Source of the DNA: Chloroflexota bacterium
GTDB lineage: Bacteria; Chloroflexota; Anaerolineae; Anaerolineales; Anaerolineaceae
Assembly: GCA_012798455.1 (NCBI GenBank)
Contig: JAAZNC010000104.1
Location: 1 to 64,000 of the forward strand
DNA length: 64,000 bases
Reading direction: 5' to 3'
The notes beneath the pieces were generated by a model. It was given only the letters and a program-made list of their open reading frames with translations, searched no databases and had not been told where the DNA came from. Below, piece after piece: positions 11,996-20,525 of this stretch (positions are counted from its first letter, which is position 1; each line of letters opens with the position of its first letter). A program made the translations under genes and the position numbers.

Positions 11996-12316
11996 ATGAA
12001 AAAAATGATCATGGCGGTCATTCCAAGAGATGAAGCGGAGCAGGTTTTGGATGCGCTCATCAATGCCGGTCATACCGCCACTTTTTCCGAGACCAAAGGC
12101 GGCATGCTGCGACAGTCGCAATATACGCTATTCATCGCAGTAGATGCAGAGCAAGAGGACAATGTTTGTTCCATCATTAAAACAAACTGCACCACCAATG
12201 TAGCTGTGGATGATGAACTGGAGAACGAGCTAACCTCCCTGTCAAATGAAGGTGCAGCAAAAGTTGGGGGAGCGATAGTATTCATCTGGGATATCCAAAA
12301 AATAGAAGTCTATTAA
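11996..12316 (+). CDS. PII-like cyclic-di-AMP receptor family protein (DarA/PstA-like)
   Basis: MKKMIMAVIPRDEAEQVLDALINAGHTATFSETKGGMLRQSQYTLFIAV...VGGAIVFIWDI, matching the remembered TGGFLR...TLLIGV and VGGATVFVL pattern; SD lies inside the atpA 3' end. Confidence 0.75.
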   Translation: MKKMIMAVIPRDEAEQVLDALINAGHTATFSETKGGMLRQSQYTLFIAVDAEQEDNVCSIIKTNCTTNVAVDDELENELTSLSNEGAAKVGGAIVFIWDIQKIEVY

Positions 12317-12367
12317 TTCCAAAGGTGTGTCATATTCACTGGTGACTGACAAATTTTAATTGAGTAC

Positions 12368-12396
12368 TTGACATTGCCCGGTATTTTTCTTATAAT
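12368..12396 (+). promoter_or_regulatory. Consensus sigma70-type promoter of the lacI-family gene
   Basis: TTGACA (12368-12373), 17 bp, TATAAT (12391-12396). Confidence 0.85.
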
Positions 12397-12400
12397 ATAG

Positions 12401-12414
12401 CTAAATCGATTTAG
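12401..12414. promoter_or_regulatory. Predicted LacI-family operator
   Basis: Perfect palindrome CTAAATCGATTTAG with central CG, immediately downstream of the -10 box. Confidence 0.75.
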
Positions 12415-12428
12415 CAAATCGTGTTAGC

Positions 12429-13460
12429 ATGAATAAAAGAATAACCGCAAAAGACGTAGCCGAAGCAGCCGGGGTTTCACGCACTACCGTTTCCTTTGTA
12501 CTCAATAATGTAGATGGAATGCGAATCAGTGAAGAAACCCGTCAAAAGGTATTGGATGCTGCCGAAGCCCTCAATTACCATCCGGACGCCACCGCCCGCA
12601 GCATGGTTAAAGGGAAAACCTTTATCCTGGGTTTTGTGGTGCGACAAGAAGCAGACAAAGCGTATGCTGACCTGTTGCTGCCGGAGGTGATGCGCGGGAT
12701 CAGCGAAGTAGCCGGCGAACACGGTTATCATCTGCTGTTCAAGCCAGTTCCCCCTGAAGATGAGAAGAACAGCCTGACCACCCTCTTCCTGGAAAGGCAG
12801 GTGGATGGGCTGATCGTATCTGGACCTTTGGCAAACGATCAGGAGATCGTGGATCTGTTCAATGCGAATGCCCCCATCATCCTGCAAGGGCGCATCGATT
12901 ATCCCAATATCCCTTCGGTGGATATCAATAACCGCAAGGCTGCCGAGAAAGCCATGAACCATTTGATCCGACTGGGGCACAAGCGCATTGCCATCATCAC
13001 CAATGCCTCTCTGAGGTATTCCAGCAGCAAAGATCGTCTCAGCGGGTATCGGCGGGCATTAGAGGGAGCGGGAATTCCTTTCGATGAAAGACTGATTTTT
13101 TACGGCGATCGCACTCCTGATTCAGGGTTCCATGCCATGAAAGAGATATTGGCGTTAAACGACCGTCCCACGGCTGTTTTCATCGCATCAGACACCGTTG
13201 CACTGGGAAGTTTGAATGCGCTTTATCAGGATTATATCCGTGTGCCTGAAGACATGGCCATCATGGGATTTGACGACATCCCCCTTTCACGGCACCTAGC
13301 CCCACCGCTTTCCACCATCAATATTCCTGCCCATGGTTTGGGTTGGAATGCGGCGAATCTATTAATCAAATGGCTCGACCAGGGCGAGGTTCCTGACGAC
13401 GATTGCATTCTAGACACAGAAATCATCATCCGTGAATCATGCGGTTCACGAAAACAATAA
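12429..13460 (+). CDS. LacI family transcriptional regulator
   Basis: MNKRITAKDVAEAAGVSRTTVSFVLNNVDGMRISEETRQKVLDAAEALNYHPDATARSM. Confidence 0.96.
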   Translation: MNKRITAKDVAEAAGVSRTTVSFVLNNVDGMRISEETRQKVLDAAEALNYHPDATARSMVKGKTFILGFVVRQEADKAYADLLLPEVMRGISEVAGEHGYHLLFKPVPPEDEKNSLTTLFLERQVDGLIVSGPLANDQEIVDLFNANAPIILQGRIDYPNIPSVDINNRKAAEKAMNHLIRLGHKRIAIITNASLRYSSSKDRLSGYRRALEGAGIPFDERLIFYGDRTPDSGFHAMKEILALNDRPTAVFIASDTVALGSLNALYQDYIRVPEDMAIMGFDDIPLSRHLAPPLSTINIPAHGLGWNAANLLIKWLDQGEVPDDDCILDTEIIIRESCGSRKQ

Positions 13461-13482
13461 GAAAACAATTAATCCTACTTAG

Positions 13483-13493
13483 AAGGAGGTGAT
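13483..13493 (+). promoter_or_regulatory. Perfect extended Shine-Dalgarno element 54 nt upstream of the SBP start codon
   Basis: AAGGAGGTGAT; the start-proximal RBS (TGAGGAGAAA) is separate, just before 13548. Confidence 0.6.
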
Positions 13494-13547
13494 TGGACAT
13501 ACTTTTCATTTCGTCTCGTAGTATCTAAATATTTTGAGGAGAAAATA

Positions 13548-14867
13548 ATGAAAAAAAGATTTTGGTTACTGATTTCGCTATTTACCGTCTTCGCGATGGT
13601 AATGGCAGCCTGCCAACCGGCTGCGGCAGAAGAACCAGCCGTAATGGAAGAAGCCCTCGCTGAAGAAGAAGTTGTGGTTGAAGATCCCTGCATGGGTGCA
13701 CAGCCCGGTGATGAAATCACCCTTCTGTATCAGTGGTCCGGCGTAGAAGAAGAGAAATTGAACCAGATCCTGGCTCCCTTTGTGGAACAGTGCGGTGTAG
13801 TTTTGAAACCAGAATCCACCCGCGACCAGGCTCTGCTCGACACCAAGGTACAGGCTGGAACTCCCCCGGATGTAGCGTTCTGGAATGTCGCACAACTGGA
13901 ACAATACAAAGATGTTCTGTTTTCAATGGACACTCTAGGAGCGCATGGGGAAAATTATGCTGACTTCTTCAAAAGCCCCGGAACCATCGATGGGGTGTGG
14001 CTCGGTCTTCCTGTAAAAGCTGACATCAAGACCATCATCTGGTACAGCCCAGCAGTTTTTGCAGCCAAAGGCTACACCGTTCCCACCACCTGGGATGAAT
14101 TGGATGCCCTGGTGGAAAGTATGGTCGCCAATGGCGATGTGCCGTGGAGTATGGGCATGGAATCGGGTGATGCAACCGGTTGGACTGGTTCTGACTTCAT
14201 TCAGGACATCCTGCTGGTTCAGCAAGGTCCCGACTATGTAATGGGTTTGATCTCCGGCGATATCGCTTACGATGACGCCGGTGTGAAACAAGCCTACGAA
14301 ACCTACGGAAAATGGGCAGCGGATGCAATCTACACCGTTGGTGGCGCCGAAGGAACCCTTTCTACCGGCTTCAATGACGCGATCTTGAAAGTCTTCTCCG
14401 ATCCGCCAGAGGCAATGATGGTAAAGCAATCCGGTTTCGCCGGTGGCACTGTTGCCGCTCAATATCCCGATCTGGAATACGGTGCTGATTATGATTTCTT
14501 TGCAGTTCCAGGTGCGCAGGGTTTGCAGGGTGGTGCTGATTGGTTGATGGTTTTCAATGACACCCCAGCGGTACGTGCTCTGATCGCTTACCTATCTTCA
14601 CTGGAAGGTGGCGCAAATTGGGCAAAAGCCAGCTTTGATCTTTCACCCAACAAAGGTGCAGACGGCAACTATGTGGATGCCTCATTAATCAAAAAGGGCG
14701 CAGCCCTGGCTAACACCAGCGGTTTCACTCCCGACCTTGGCGATACCATCCCCGGCGGCTTTGGCAGCGCCGAATGGGCAGCCATTGTCAGCTATGTCAA
14801 CGGCGGCGATCTGGATGCCGCATTGGCGTCTGTTGCTGCAGCTCAAGCTGAAGCATTAGGCAAATAA
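13548..14867 (+). CDS. Sugar ABC transporter substrate-binding lipoprotein
   Basis: Lipobox FAMVMAACQP; family 1 SBP pattern (NQILAPFVEQCGVVLKPES...VPTTWDELDALVESM). Confidence 0.92.
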   Translation: MKKRFWLLISLFTVFAMVMAACQPAAAEEPAVMEEALAEEEVVVEDPCMGAQPGDEITLLYQWSGVEEEKLNQILAPFVEQCGVVLKPESTRDQALLDTKVQAGTPPDVAFWNVAQLEQYKDVLFSMDTLGAHGENYADFFKSPGTIDGVWLGLPVKADIKTIIWYSPAVFAAKGYTVPTTWDELDALVESMVANGDVPWSMGMESGDATGWTGSDFIQDILLVQQGPDYVMGLISGDIAYDDAGVKQAYETYGKWAADAIYTVGGAEGTLSTGFNDAILKVFSDPPEAMMVKQSGFAGGTVAAQYPDLEYGADYDFFAVPGAQGLQGGADWLMVFNDTPAVRALIAYLSSLEGGANWAKASFDLSPNKGADGNYVDASLIKKGAALANTSGFTPDLGDTIPGGFGSAEWAAIVSYVNGGDLDAALASVAAAQAEALGK

Positions 14868-14874
14868 ATATCGC

Positions 14875-14905
14875 GATCGGGTGTCTGTGAACCAGGCACC
14901 CGATC
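14875..14905 (+). terminator. Intercistronic hairpin between SBP and permease genes (attenuator/processing element)
   Basis: GATCGGGTG ... CACCCGATC inverted repeat after the SBP stop. Confidence 0.65.
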
Positions 14906-14961
14906 TATTTAAGCAATTATTCCTTTTTTATACTATAGTTAGTTTTTAAGGAGGTGAAGGC

Positions 14962-15891
14962 ATGAAGAAACAGAAGTCAACTACCGGCATCATGCGGCAG
15001 AGACCATTCACGCCATGGATATATCTGCTACCCGCTTTGCTCATCATGGCTACTTTTATTATTTATCCGGGTGCCAATACATTCTACCTAAGCGTACGGA
15101 ACAACGATAATAGCGGATGGGCAGGCACCCGCTGCATCGCCGGGCAACCTTGCTGGGGGGTTTTCGAGAACTATCGCTATGCTCTGACCAACACCATCAT
15201 GCAGACCGCTTTTTTGAACAACCTGAAATGGATCATCTTGATGGTCAGTGGTACTGTGATCATCGGTTTATTGATCGCAGTGCTGGCGGATAAGGTCAAG
15301 TATGAAGCGCTTGCCAAATCGATCATTTTTCTACCCATGGCAATCTCATTCGTAGGGGCAGGCGTGATATGGAAATTCATGTACAACTATGGTTCCAGCC
15401 AGGTACAGATCGGGCTACTGAACGCCATTGTCACTGCATTGGGAGGAAAGCCAGTCTCATGGTTGACCGAACCGGGCATCAACACCATTGCGCTGATTAT
15501 CGTAGGGGTATGGATGTGGACCGGTTTTTGTATGACCATCCTGGCTGCTGCACTGAAAGGGGTATCCACCGAGATCCTGGAAGCAGCCCGCGTGGATGGT
15601 GCCACTGAATGGCAGGTATTCTGGAAGATCATCGTCCCACAGATCATGCCCACCATCACCGTTGTGATCACTACCATGATCATCAATGTGCTCAAGATCT
15701 TTGATATCGTCTATGTGATGACCGGCGGAAACTACGGCACAGAGGTGATTGCCAACCGTATGTACACCGAGATGTACAAGAATTACGACCCCGGCAGAGC
15801 ATCAGCTATCGCTGTCATTCTGATCTTGGTAATCATCCCGGTGATGATCTTCAATATTCACCGCTTCCAGAAACAGGAGGAGATCCGATGA
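14962..15891 (+). CDS. Sugar ABC transporter permease (MalF/UgpA type)
   Basis: Binding-protein-dependent permease motif EILEAARVDGATEWQVFWKIIVPQIMPTI; SD AAGGAGGTGA upstream. Confidence 0.95.
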   Translation: MKKQKSTTGIMRQRPFTPWIYLLPALLIMATFIIYPGANTFYLSVRNNDNSGWAGTRCIAGQPCWGVFENYRYALTNTIMQTAFLNNLKWIILMVSGTVIIGLLIAVLADKVKYEALAKSIIFLPMAISFVGAGVIWKFMYNYGSSQVQIGLLNAIVTALGGKPVSWLTEPGINTIALIIVGVWMWTGFCMTILAAALKGVSTEILEAARVDGATEWQVFWKIIVPQIMPTITVVITTMIINVLKIFDIVYVMTGGNYGTEVIANRMYTEMYKNYDPGRASAIAVILILVIIPVMIFNIHRFQKQEEIR

Positions 15892-17072
15892 AAAAGACCG
15901 CTATTTTCCATCGCTTAAGGAACATCCCTGTGCATGTGGTTCTGATCGGGATGTGCCTTATGTGGATGATCCCCACTCTGGGATTACTGGTCACCTCTTT
16001 CCGCCCTCTCCAAGATATCAACTCCTCCGGCTGGTGGACCATCTTTACCAAACCCAAGGGATATGATGAGTACCAGACATATTGTGGCAGCTGTCATGGA
16101 GATGACGGGGCAGCCATCCCGGAAGCTGATCTCACCGATCCTGATCTTGTGCAGCAATACCGACGTTCGATCACCCTCACACCATTGCTTGAGCAGGATA
16201 TCAACGGGCAACCTCACCTGGGAGACATGAGCCTACCGAATGAGGATCAGACGGCTACCATCGCGACCTATATGCGCCGACTATCTGGTATTGATACCAA
16301 CACCAAATTCACACTAGACAACTATATCGATGCCATTACCGGCTACCGCGGCAACAACACCTATCGCAGCGATTGCGCCAGTGGGACACAATCGCTGGAC
16401 CTGTATTGCGACATCCGCGATCTTGCCAACCCACGTGGGATGGGACGTGCATTCTTGAACAGTCTGTTGGTTGCCATTCCCTGCACGGTTTTTCCGATCC
16501 TGATCGCATCTTTTGCAGCTTATGCTTTCTCGTGGATGGATTTTAAAGGTCGCCAGTGGCTATTTGCATTATTGGTGGGATTACAAGTAGTTCCACTGCA
16601 GATGACCCTCATCCCAATTTCGCGGTTGTATGCCGGACTAGGACTGAACGGTACTTTCCTGGGAATATGGTTATTCCATACCGGTTTTGGGTTGCCCTAT
16701 GCTATTTATCTGATGCGCAATTTCTTGGGCAGTCTTCCCAAGGAGGTCTTTGAATCGGCATATATCGATGGCGCTTCCCACTGGACAGCCTTTACCAAAC
16801 TGGCAATGCCACTTTCCGTCCCAGCACTGGCTTCCCTGGCAATCTTCCAATTCCTATGGATCTGGAATGATCTGTTGGTGGCACTGGTTTTCTTGGGTGG
16901 TCAACACCCCGTGCTCACCTATCAAATCGGGAACATGGTAACATCGCTCGGTGCCGGATGGCATCTGCTCACCGCTGCGGCTTTCATTTCGATGATCTTG
17001 CCGATGATCATTTTCTTCACCCTGCAGAAATATTTCGTGCGCGGTTTATTGGCTGGTTCGGTCAAGGGCTAG
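15888..17072 (+). CDS. Sugar ABC transporter permease (MalG type) with inserted c-type cytochrome domain
   Basis: EAA loop VFESAYIDGASHWTAFTKLAMPLSVPALASLAIFQFLWIWND; between TM1 and FTLDNYIDAITG lies YDEYQTYCGSCHGDDGAAIPEADLTDPDL...GDMSLPNEDQTATIATYMRRLSG. Confidence 0.93.
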   Translation: MKKTAIFHRLRNIPVHVVLIGMCLMWMIPTLGLLVTSFRPLQDINSSGWWTIFTKPKGYDEYQTYCGSCHGDDGAAIPEADLTDPDLVQQYRRSITLTPLLEQDINGQPHLGDMSLPNEDQTATIATYMRRLSGIDTNTKFTLDNYIDAITGYRGNNTYRSDCASGTQSLDLYCDIRDLANPRGMGRAFLNSLLVAIPCTVFPILIASFAAYAFSWMDFKGRQWLFALLVGLQVVPLQMTLIPISRLYAGLGLNGTFLGIWLFHTGFGLPYAIYLMRNFLGSLPKEVFESAYIDGASHWTAFTKLAMPLSVPALASLAIFQFLWIWNDLLVALVFLGGQHPVLTYQIGNMVTSLGAGWHLLTAAAFISMILPMIIFFTLQKYFVRGLLAGSVKG

Positions 17073-17088
17073 AAGAAATAAGGATAGC

Positions 17089-18855
17089 ATGATTTCGTTT
17101 TTTGATCTATTGAAAAATAGGATCGATGTTAAAAGTGTGCCTTTCAGCCGACCAGGATCGCGTCTGGCGCTCTCCCAGTATTTCGATCACAGCAGTCTTT
17201 ACCTGCATGCGACTGAAAGGCTCATCCATTTTTTTCCCGGCATTGAATCGTATGTCAAACGGATGCCATTTCTGGAAGAACTAACTTTCATCGATGCGAA
17301 CCAACAACCACTTGATTTTGAAATCATCAGCTACCCGCATGTGCTTGAATTCGATACCAGGTTAGGTACATTCCGCTTTTTATATCAAGGCGAACATACC
17401 ATCTGTATTCAACTCCCTCACAACCATAAAACCGGCATCCAATGCAGAGTAAATGCCCTGGAATGGAGCGCCAGCCAAGATGGAGGAGTGATCACGTCTT
17501 ATCGTTTTCTTCAATACAGCACCAATGGAACAGTTCTTGTGAACCAGCTCGCCAAGGAAGCGGTATATTCTTCTTTCACTTTTTTGGTCGAAAGCGGATC
17601 TGAAAGTTCCATCTTATTTTCGATCGCAGAGGACATCCAAACCCCTCTCAAACACCTCCCCTGGAAAGCGGCACTGGAGCAAGCTCGCCTAGGATGGCAG
17701 CCATGGCTCGAAAATATCCCGGAAGTGGCGGAGGAATACCAGCCCACTTACACCTACGCCTGGTGGGTGTTGCTGAACAACATGTTCAGTCCCAAGGGCA
17801 ATTTGAAATACAATGTGCTCGCTCCCTCCAAGAAGAACTATATCGGCATCTGGCTGTGGGATAACGCGCTGCATGCGCTTGCACTACGCCACATCGACCC
17901 GCAACTGGCTCGCGACCAGATCCGCGCTTTCTTGGCGCACCAGCAGCCCGATGGCATGCTGCCGGACGCCATCTTTGACGATGGCATCGTGACCGAAATC
18001 GATCACCCGGTGCGGGCAAAGGTAACCAAACCGCCTATTTTGGCATGGGCAGCTTTGAAGATCCATGCCATTGACCCGGATATTGACTTTTTGGACGAGA
18101 TCTATGCAGCGTTGGGAAAGTGGAATCGCTGGTGGTTCCAGGAAAATGACCCCGATCATGACGGGTATATCCAGTATAATCATCCTTTCTCTTCCGGGCT
18201 GGATGACAACCCCACCTGGGATTTTGGGTTGCCAGTGGAAACACCGGATATCAATACGTACCTTTATATTCAAATGCAAGCCCTGATGGAAATGGCTACG
18301 AATCTGGGGAAAAATGAGGATGCCCAATTATGGAAAACGCGTGCTCAGATTCTGCTGGATGCCATGCTACATTTTTCCTGGGACGAAGAAAAAGGATTGT
18401 TCCAAGCGCTCTACCAAGAAAAGCCATTGAACGTCTTGACCCCTCTGAATCTCTATCCTCTATGGACAGGAGCATTACCAGCAGATATGGTTGAAAAGCT
18501 GGTAGCTCATCTGAATGACCCTGCCGAATTTGGGGGAGATGTGATAATCCCATCGGTAGCACGTTGCGACCCCACATTCGATGCTGACTGTATGTGGCGC
18601 GGACCGGTGTGGGCAAACATCAACTACTTTTTCATCGAAGCACTGCAAAAAAATGAAAAAAAAGCGCTGGCTGTCAAACTGCGTGATAAGACCCTGGCTC
18701 TCATCATGCAAAACGCAGGCATTTATGAATACTATAATGCCAACACGGGAAAACCAGGCAGCAGAGCTGCACCTGCCTTTGGTTGGAGCGCGGCTATCTT
18801 CATCGACCTGGCGATCCAAGCCAGTCAGGAAAAAATTTGTAAAAATAATATGTAA
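17089..18855 (+). CDS. Glycoside hydrolase, GH63-like (alpha/alpha)6-barrel
   Basis: GIWLWDNALHALALRHIDPQLARDQIRAFLAHQQPDGMLPDAI...CMWRGPVWANINYFFIEAL; family-level call by eye. Confidence 0.75.
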   Translation: MISFFDLLKNRIDVKSVPFSRPGSRLALSQYFDHSSLYLHATERLIHFFPGIESYVKRMPFLEELTFIDANQQPLDFEIISYPHVLEFDTRLGTFRFLYQGEHTICIQLPHNHKTGIQCRVNALEWSASQDGGVITSYRFLQYSTNGTVLVNQLAKEAVYSSFTFLVESGSESSILFSIAEDIQTPLKHLPWKAALEQARLGWQPWLENIPEVAEEYQPTYTYAWWVLLNNMFSPKGNLKYNVLAPSKKNYIGIWLWDNALHALALRHIDPQLARDQIRAFLAHQQPDGMLPDAIFDDGIVTEIDHPVRAKVTKPPILAWAALKIHAIDPDIDFLDEIYAALGKWNRWWFQENDPDHDGYIQYNHPFSSGLDDNPTWDFGLPVETPDINTYLYIQMQALMEMATNLGKNEDAQLWKTRAQILLDAMLHFSWDEEKGLFQALYQEKPLNVLTPLNLYPLWTGALPADMVEKLVAHLNDPAEFGGDVIIPSVARCDPTFDADCMWRGPVWANINYFFIEALQKNEKKALAVKLRDKTLALIMQNAGIYEYYNANTGKPGSRAAPAFGWSAAIFIDLAIQASQEKICKNNM

Positions 18856-18864
18856 GGAAAGATA

Positions 18865-20484
18865 ATGCGAGAAAAAAGAACACCCTGGTATAAGAATGCA
18901 GTTTTTTATGAAGTTTCCGCTCGCGCTTACTTTGATTCCAACGGAGACGGCATCGGTGATATCAAGGGTGTGACCATGAAATTGGACTATATCAAACAGC
19001 TTGGGGTAGACTGCATCTGGCTGCTGCCAATTTTCCCTTCTCCCCTGGTTGATGACGGATATGATATATCCGATTACTACAACATCCATCCAGACCTGGG
19101 CAGCATTGCAGATTTCAAAGAATTGATCGAGGAAACACACAAACACGGAATGCGCATCATCGCCGACCTGGTTGTCAACCATACTTCTGACCAGTGTGAA
19201 TGGTTCAAGCAAGCCGAAGGCGATAAGAATTCCCCTTACCGTGACTATTATGTATGGAGTGACAGCAACCAGCGCTATACGGATGCGCGTATCATTTTCG
19301 TCGATACCGAAACCTCTAATTGGTCGTGGAGCGAAAAAGCCCAGAAATATTACTGGCACCGTTTCTATGCCTGCCAGCCTGATCTCAATTACGATAATCC
19401 GGCTGTGCGCGAAGAGATGAAGAATATCATGCGATTCTGGTTAGACATGGGCATCGATGGATTTCGCGCAGATGCCGTGCCCTATTTGATCGAACGAGAA
19501 GGCACCAATTGTGAAAATCTGCCCGAAACGCACGCTTATCTGAAAGAAATGCGCAGACTGATCGACGAAGAATATCCAGATTGTATTCTGCTAGCAGAAG
19601 CCAACCAATGGCCGCAGGATCTGCGCCCGTATTTTGCCAATGGGGATGAGTTCCACATGGCTTTTCAGTTCCCGCTAATGCCACGCATCTTCAAAGCGCT
19701 GGCAAAAAGCGATTGCTCCCCCATCATCGAGATCCTTAAAATGACTCCCGAGATTCCGGATTCCTGCCAATGGTGCACCTTCCTGCGCAACCATGATGAA
19801 TTGACCCTCGAAATGGTCACCGAAGAAGATCGCCAATTTCTATGGGATTTCTATGCACCGGTGAAGCGCATGCGCCAGAATCTGGGTATTCGCCGCCGCC
19901 TGGCACCGCTGCTGGACGGGGACGCACGCAAGATCGCACTTTTAAATGCCGTCCTTTTTGCATTGCCAGGAACGCCCATCATCTACTACGGGGATGAGAT
20001 CGGGATGGGAGATAATATCTATCTTGAAGATCGTGACGGGGTGCGCACCCCCATGCAATGGACAAACGGAAAGAACGCTGGTTTTTCCAATACCGATGAA
20101 GATAACCTTTACCTACCAATCATCAAGAGTGATCAATTCTCCTACACCAAGATCAATGTGGCAGCTCAGCTGGAAGATCCCCATTCGCTGTTCCACCAGA
20201 TCCGTCATTTATTGGAGATCCGTAAGAAAAACCCGGTCTGGGCGGAGGGATCTTACGAGATCATTTATAACAGTGATTACCCCGCCCTGCTGACCATCAA
20301 GCGTACGGATGGCACAAACACAAGTGTAACCTTCCACAATCTGTCTGATAAAATCATCCCGATCGATCTTTCTGATGTGGGGGTGGCGGGACGCAAGCTG
20401 GTCGATCTGGTGCGAGGTACAGATCTAGAAAAATCGAAACTAGCGCTAGCCCCCTATGCTTATTTGTGGTTAATTGAACAATAA
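18865..20484 (+). CDS. treS: GH13 enzyme, trehalose synthase (TreS)-like
   Basis: WYKNAVFYEVSARAYFDSNGDGIGDIKG...GIDGFRADAVPYLIEREGTNCENLPETH...FLRNHDELTLEMV...GTPIIYYGDEIGMGDNIYLEDRDGVRTPMQW. Confidence 0.88.
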   Translation: MREKRTPWYKNAVFYEVSARAYFDSNGDGIGDIKGVTMKLDYIKQLGVDCIWLLPIFPSPLVDDGYDISDYYNIHPDLGSIADFKELIEETHKHGMRIIADLVVNHTSDQCEWFKQAEGDKNSPYRDYYVWSDSNQRYTDARIIFVDTETSNWSWSEKAQKYYWHRFYACQPDLNYDNPAVREEMKNIMRFWLDMGIDGFRADAVPYLIEREGTNCENLPETHAYLKEMRRLIDEEYPDCILLAEANQWPQDLRPYFANGDEFHMAFQFPLMPRIFKALAKSDCSPIIEILKMTPEIPDSCQWCTFLRNHDELTLEMVTEEDRQFLWDFYAPVKRMRQNLGIRRRLAPLLDGDARKIALLNAVLFALPGTPIIYYGDEIGMGDNIYLEDRDGVRTPMQWTNGKNAGFSNTDEDNLYLPIIKSDQFSYTKINVAAQLEDPHSLFHQIRHLLEIRKKNPVWAEGSYEIIYNSDYPALLTIKRTDGTNTSVTFHNLSDKIIPIDLSDVGVAGRKLVDLVRGTDLEKSKLALAPYAYLWLIEQ

Positions 20485-20494
20485 TCTATAATCA

Positions 20495-20513
20495 TATCGG
20501 TTATATACCGATA
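20495..20513. repeat. Short inverted repeat just upstream of atpG
   Basis: TATCGGT-TATAT-ACCGATA, perfect 7-bp arms. Confidence 0.7.
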
Positions 20514-20525
20514 CCTCTATAAAAA

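Noticed and set aside
16053-16289. Possibility that the cytochrome segment is a separate gene or frameshift chimera
   Set aside because: Single uninterrupted frame from TM1 through the cytochrome region to the EAA loop; no internal stop, and the next permease segment continues in frame
18475-19359. 294-aa minus-strand ORF
   Set aside because: Antisense to the GH63-like and TreS-like genes
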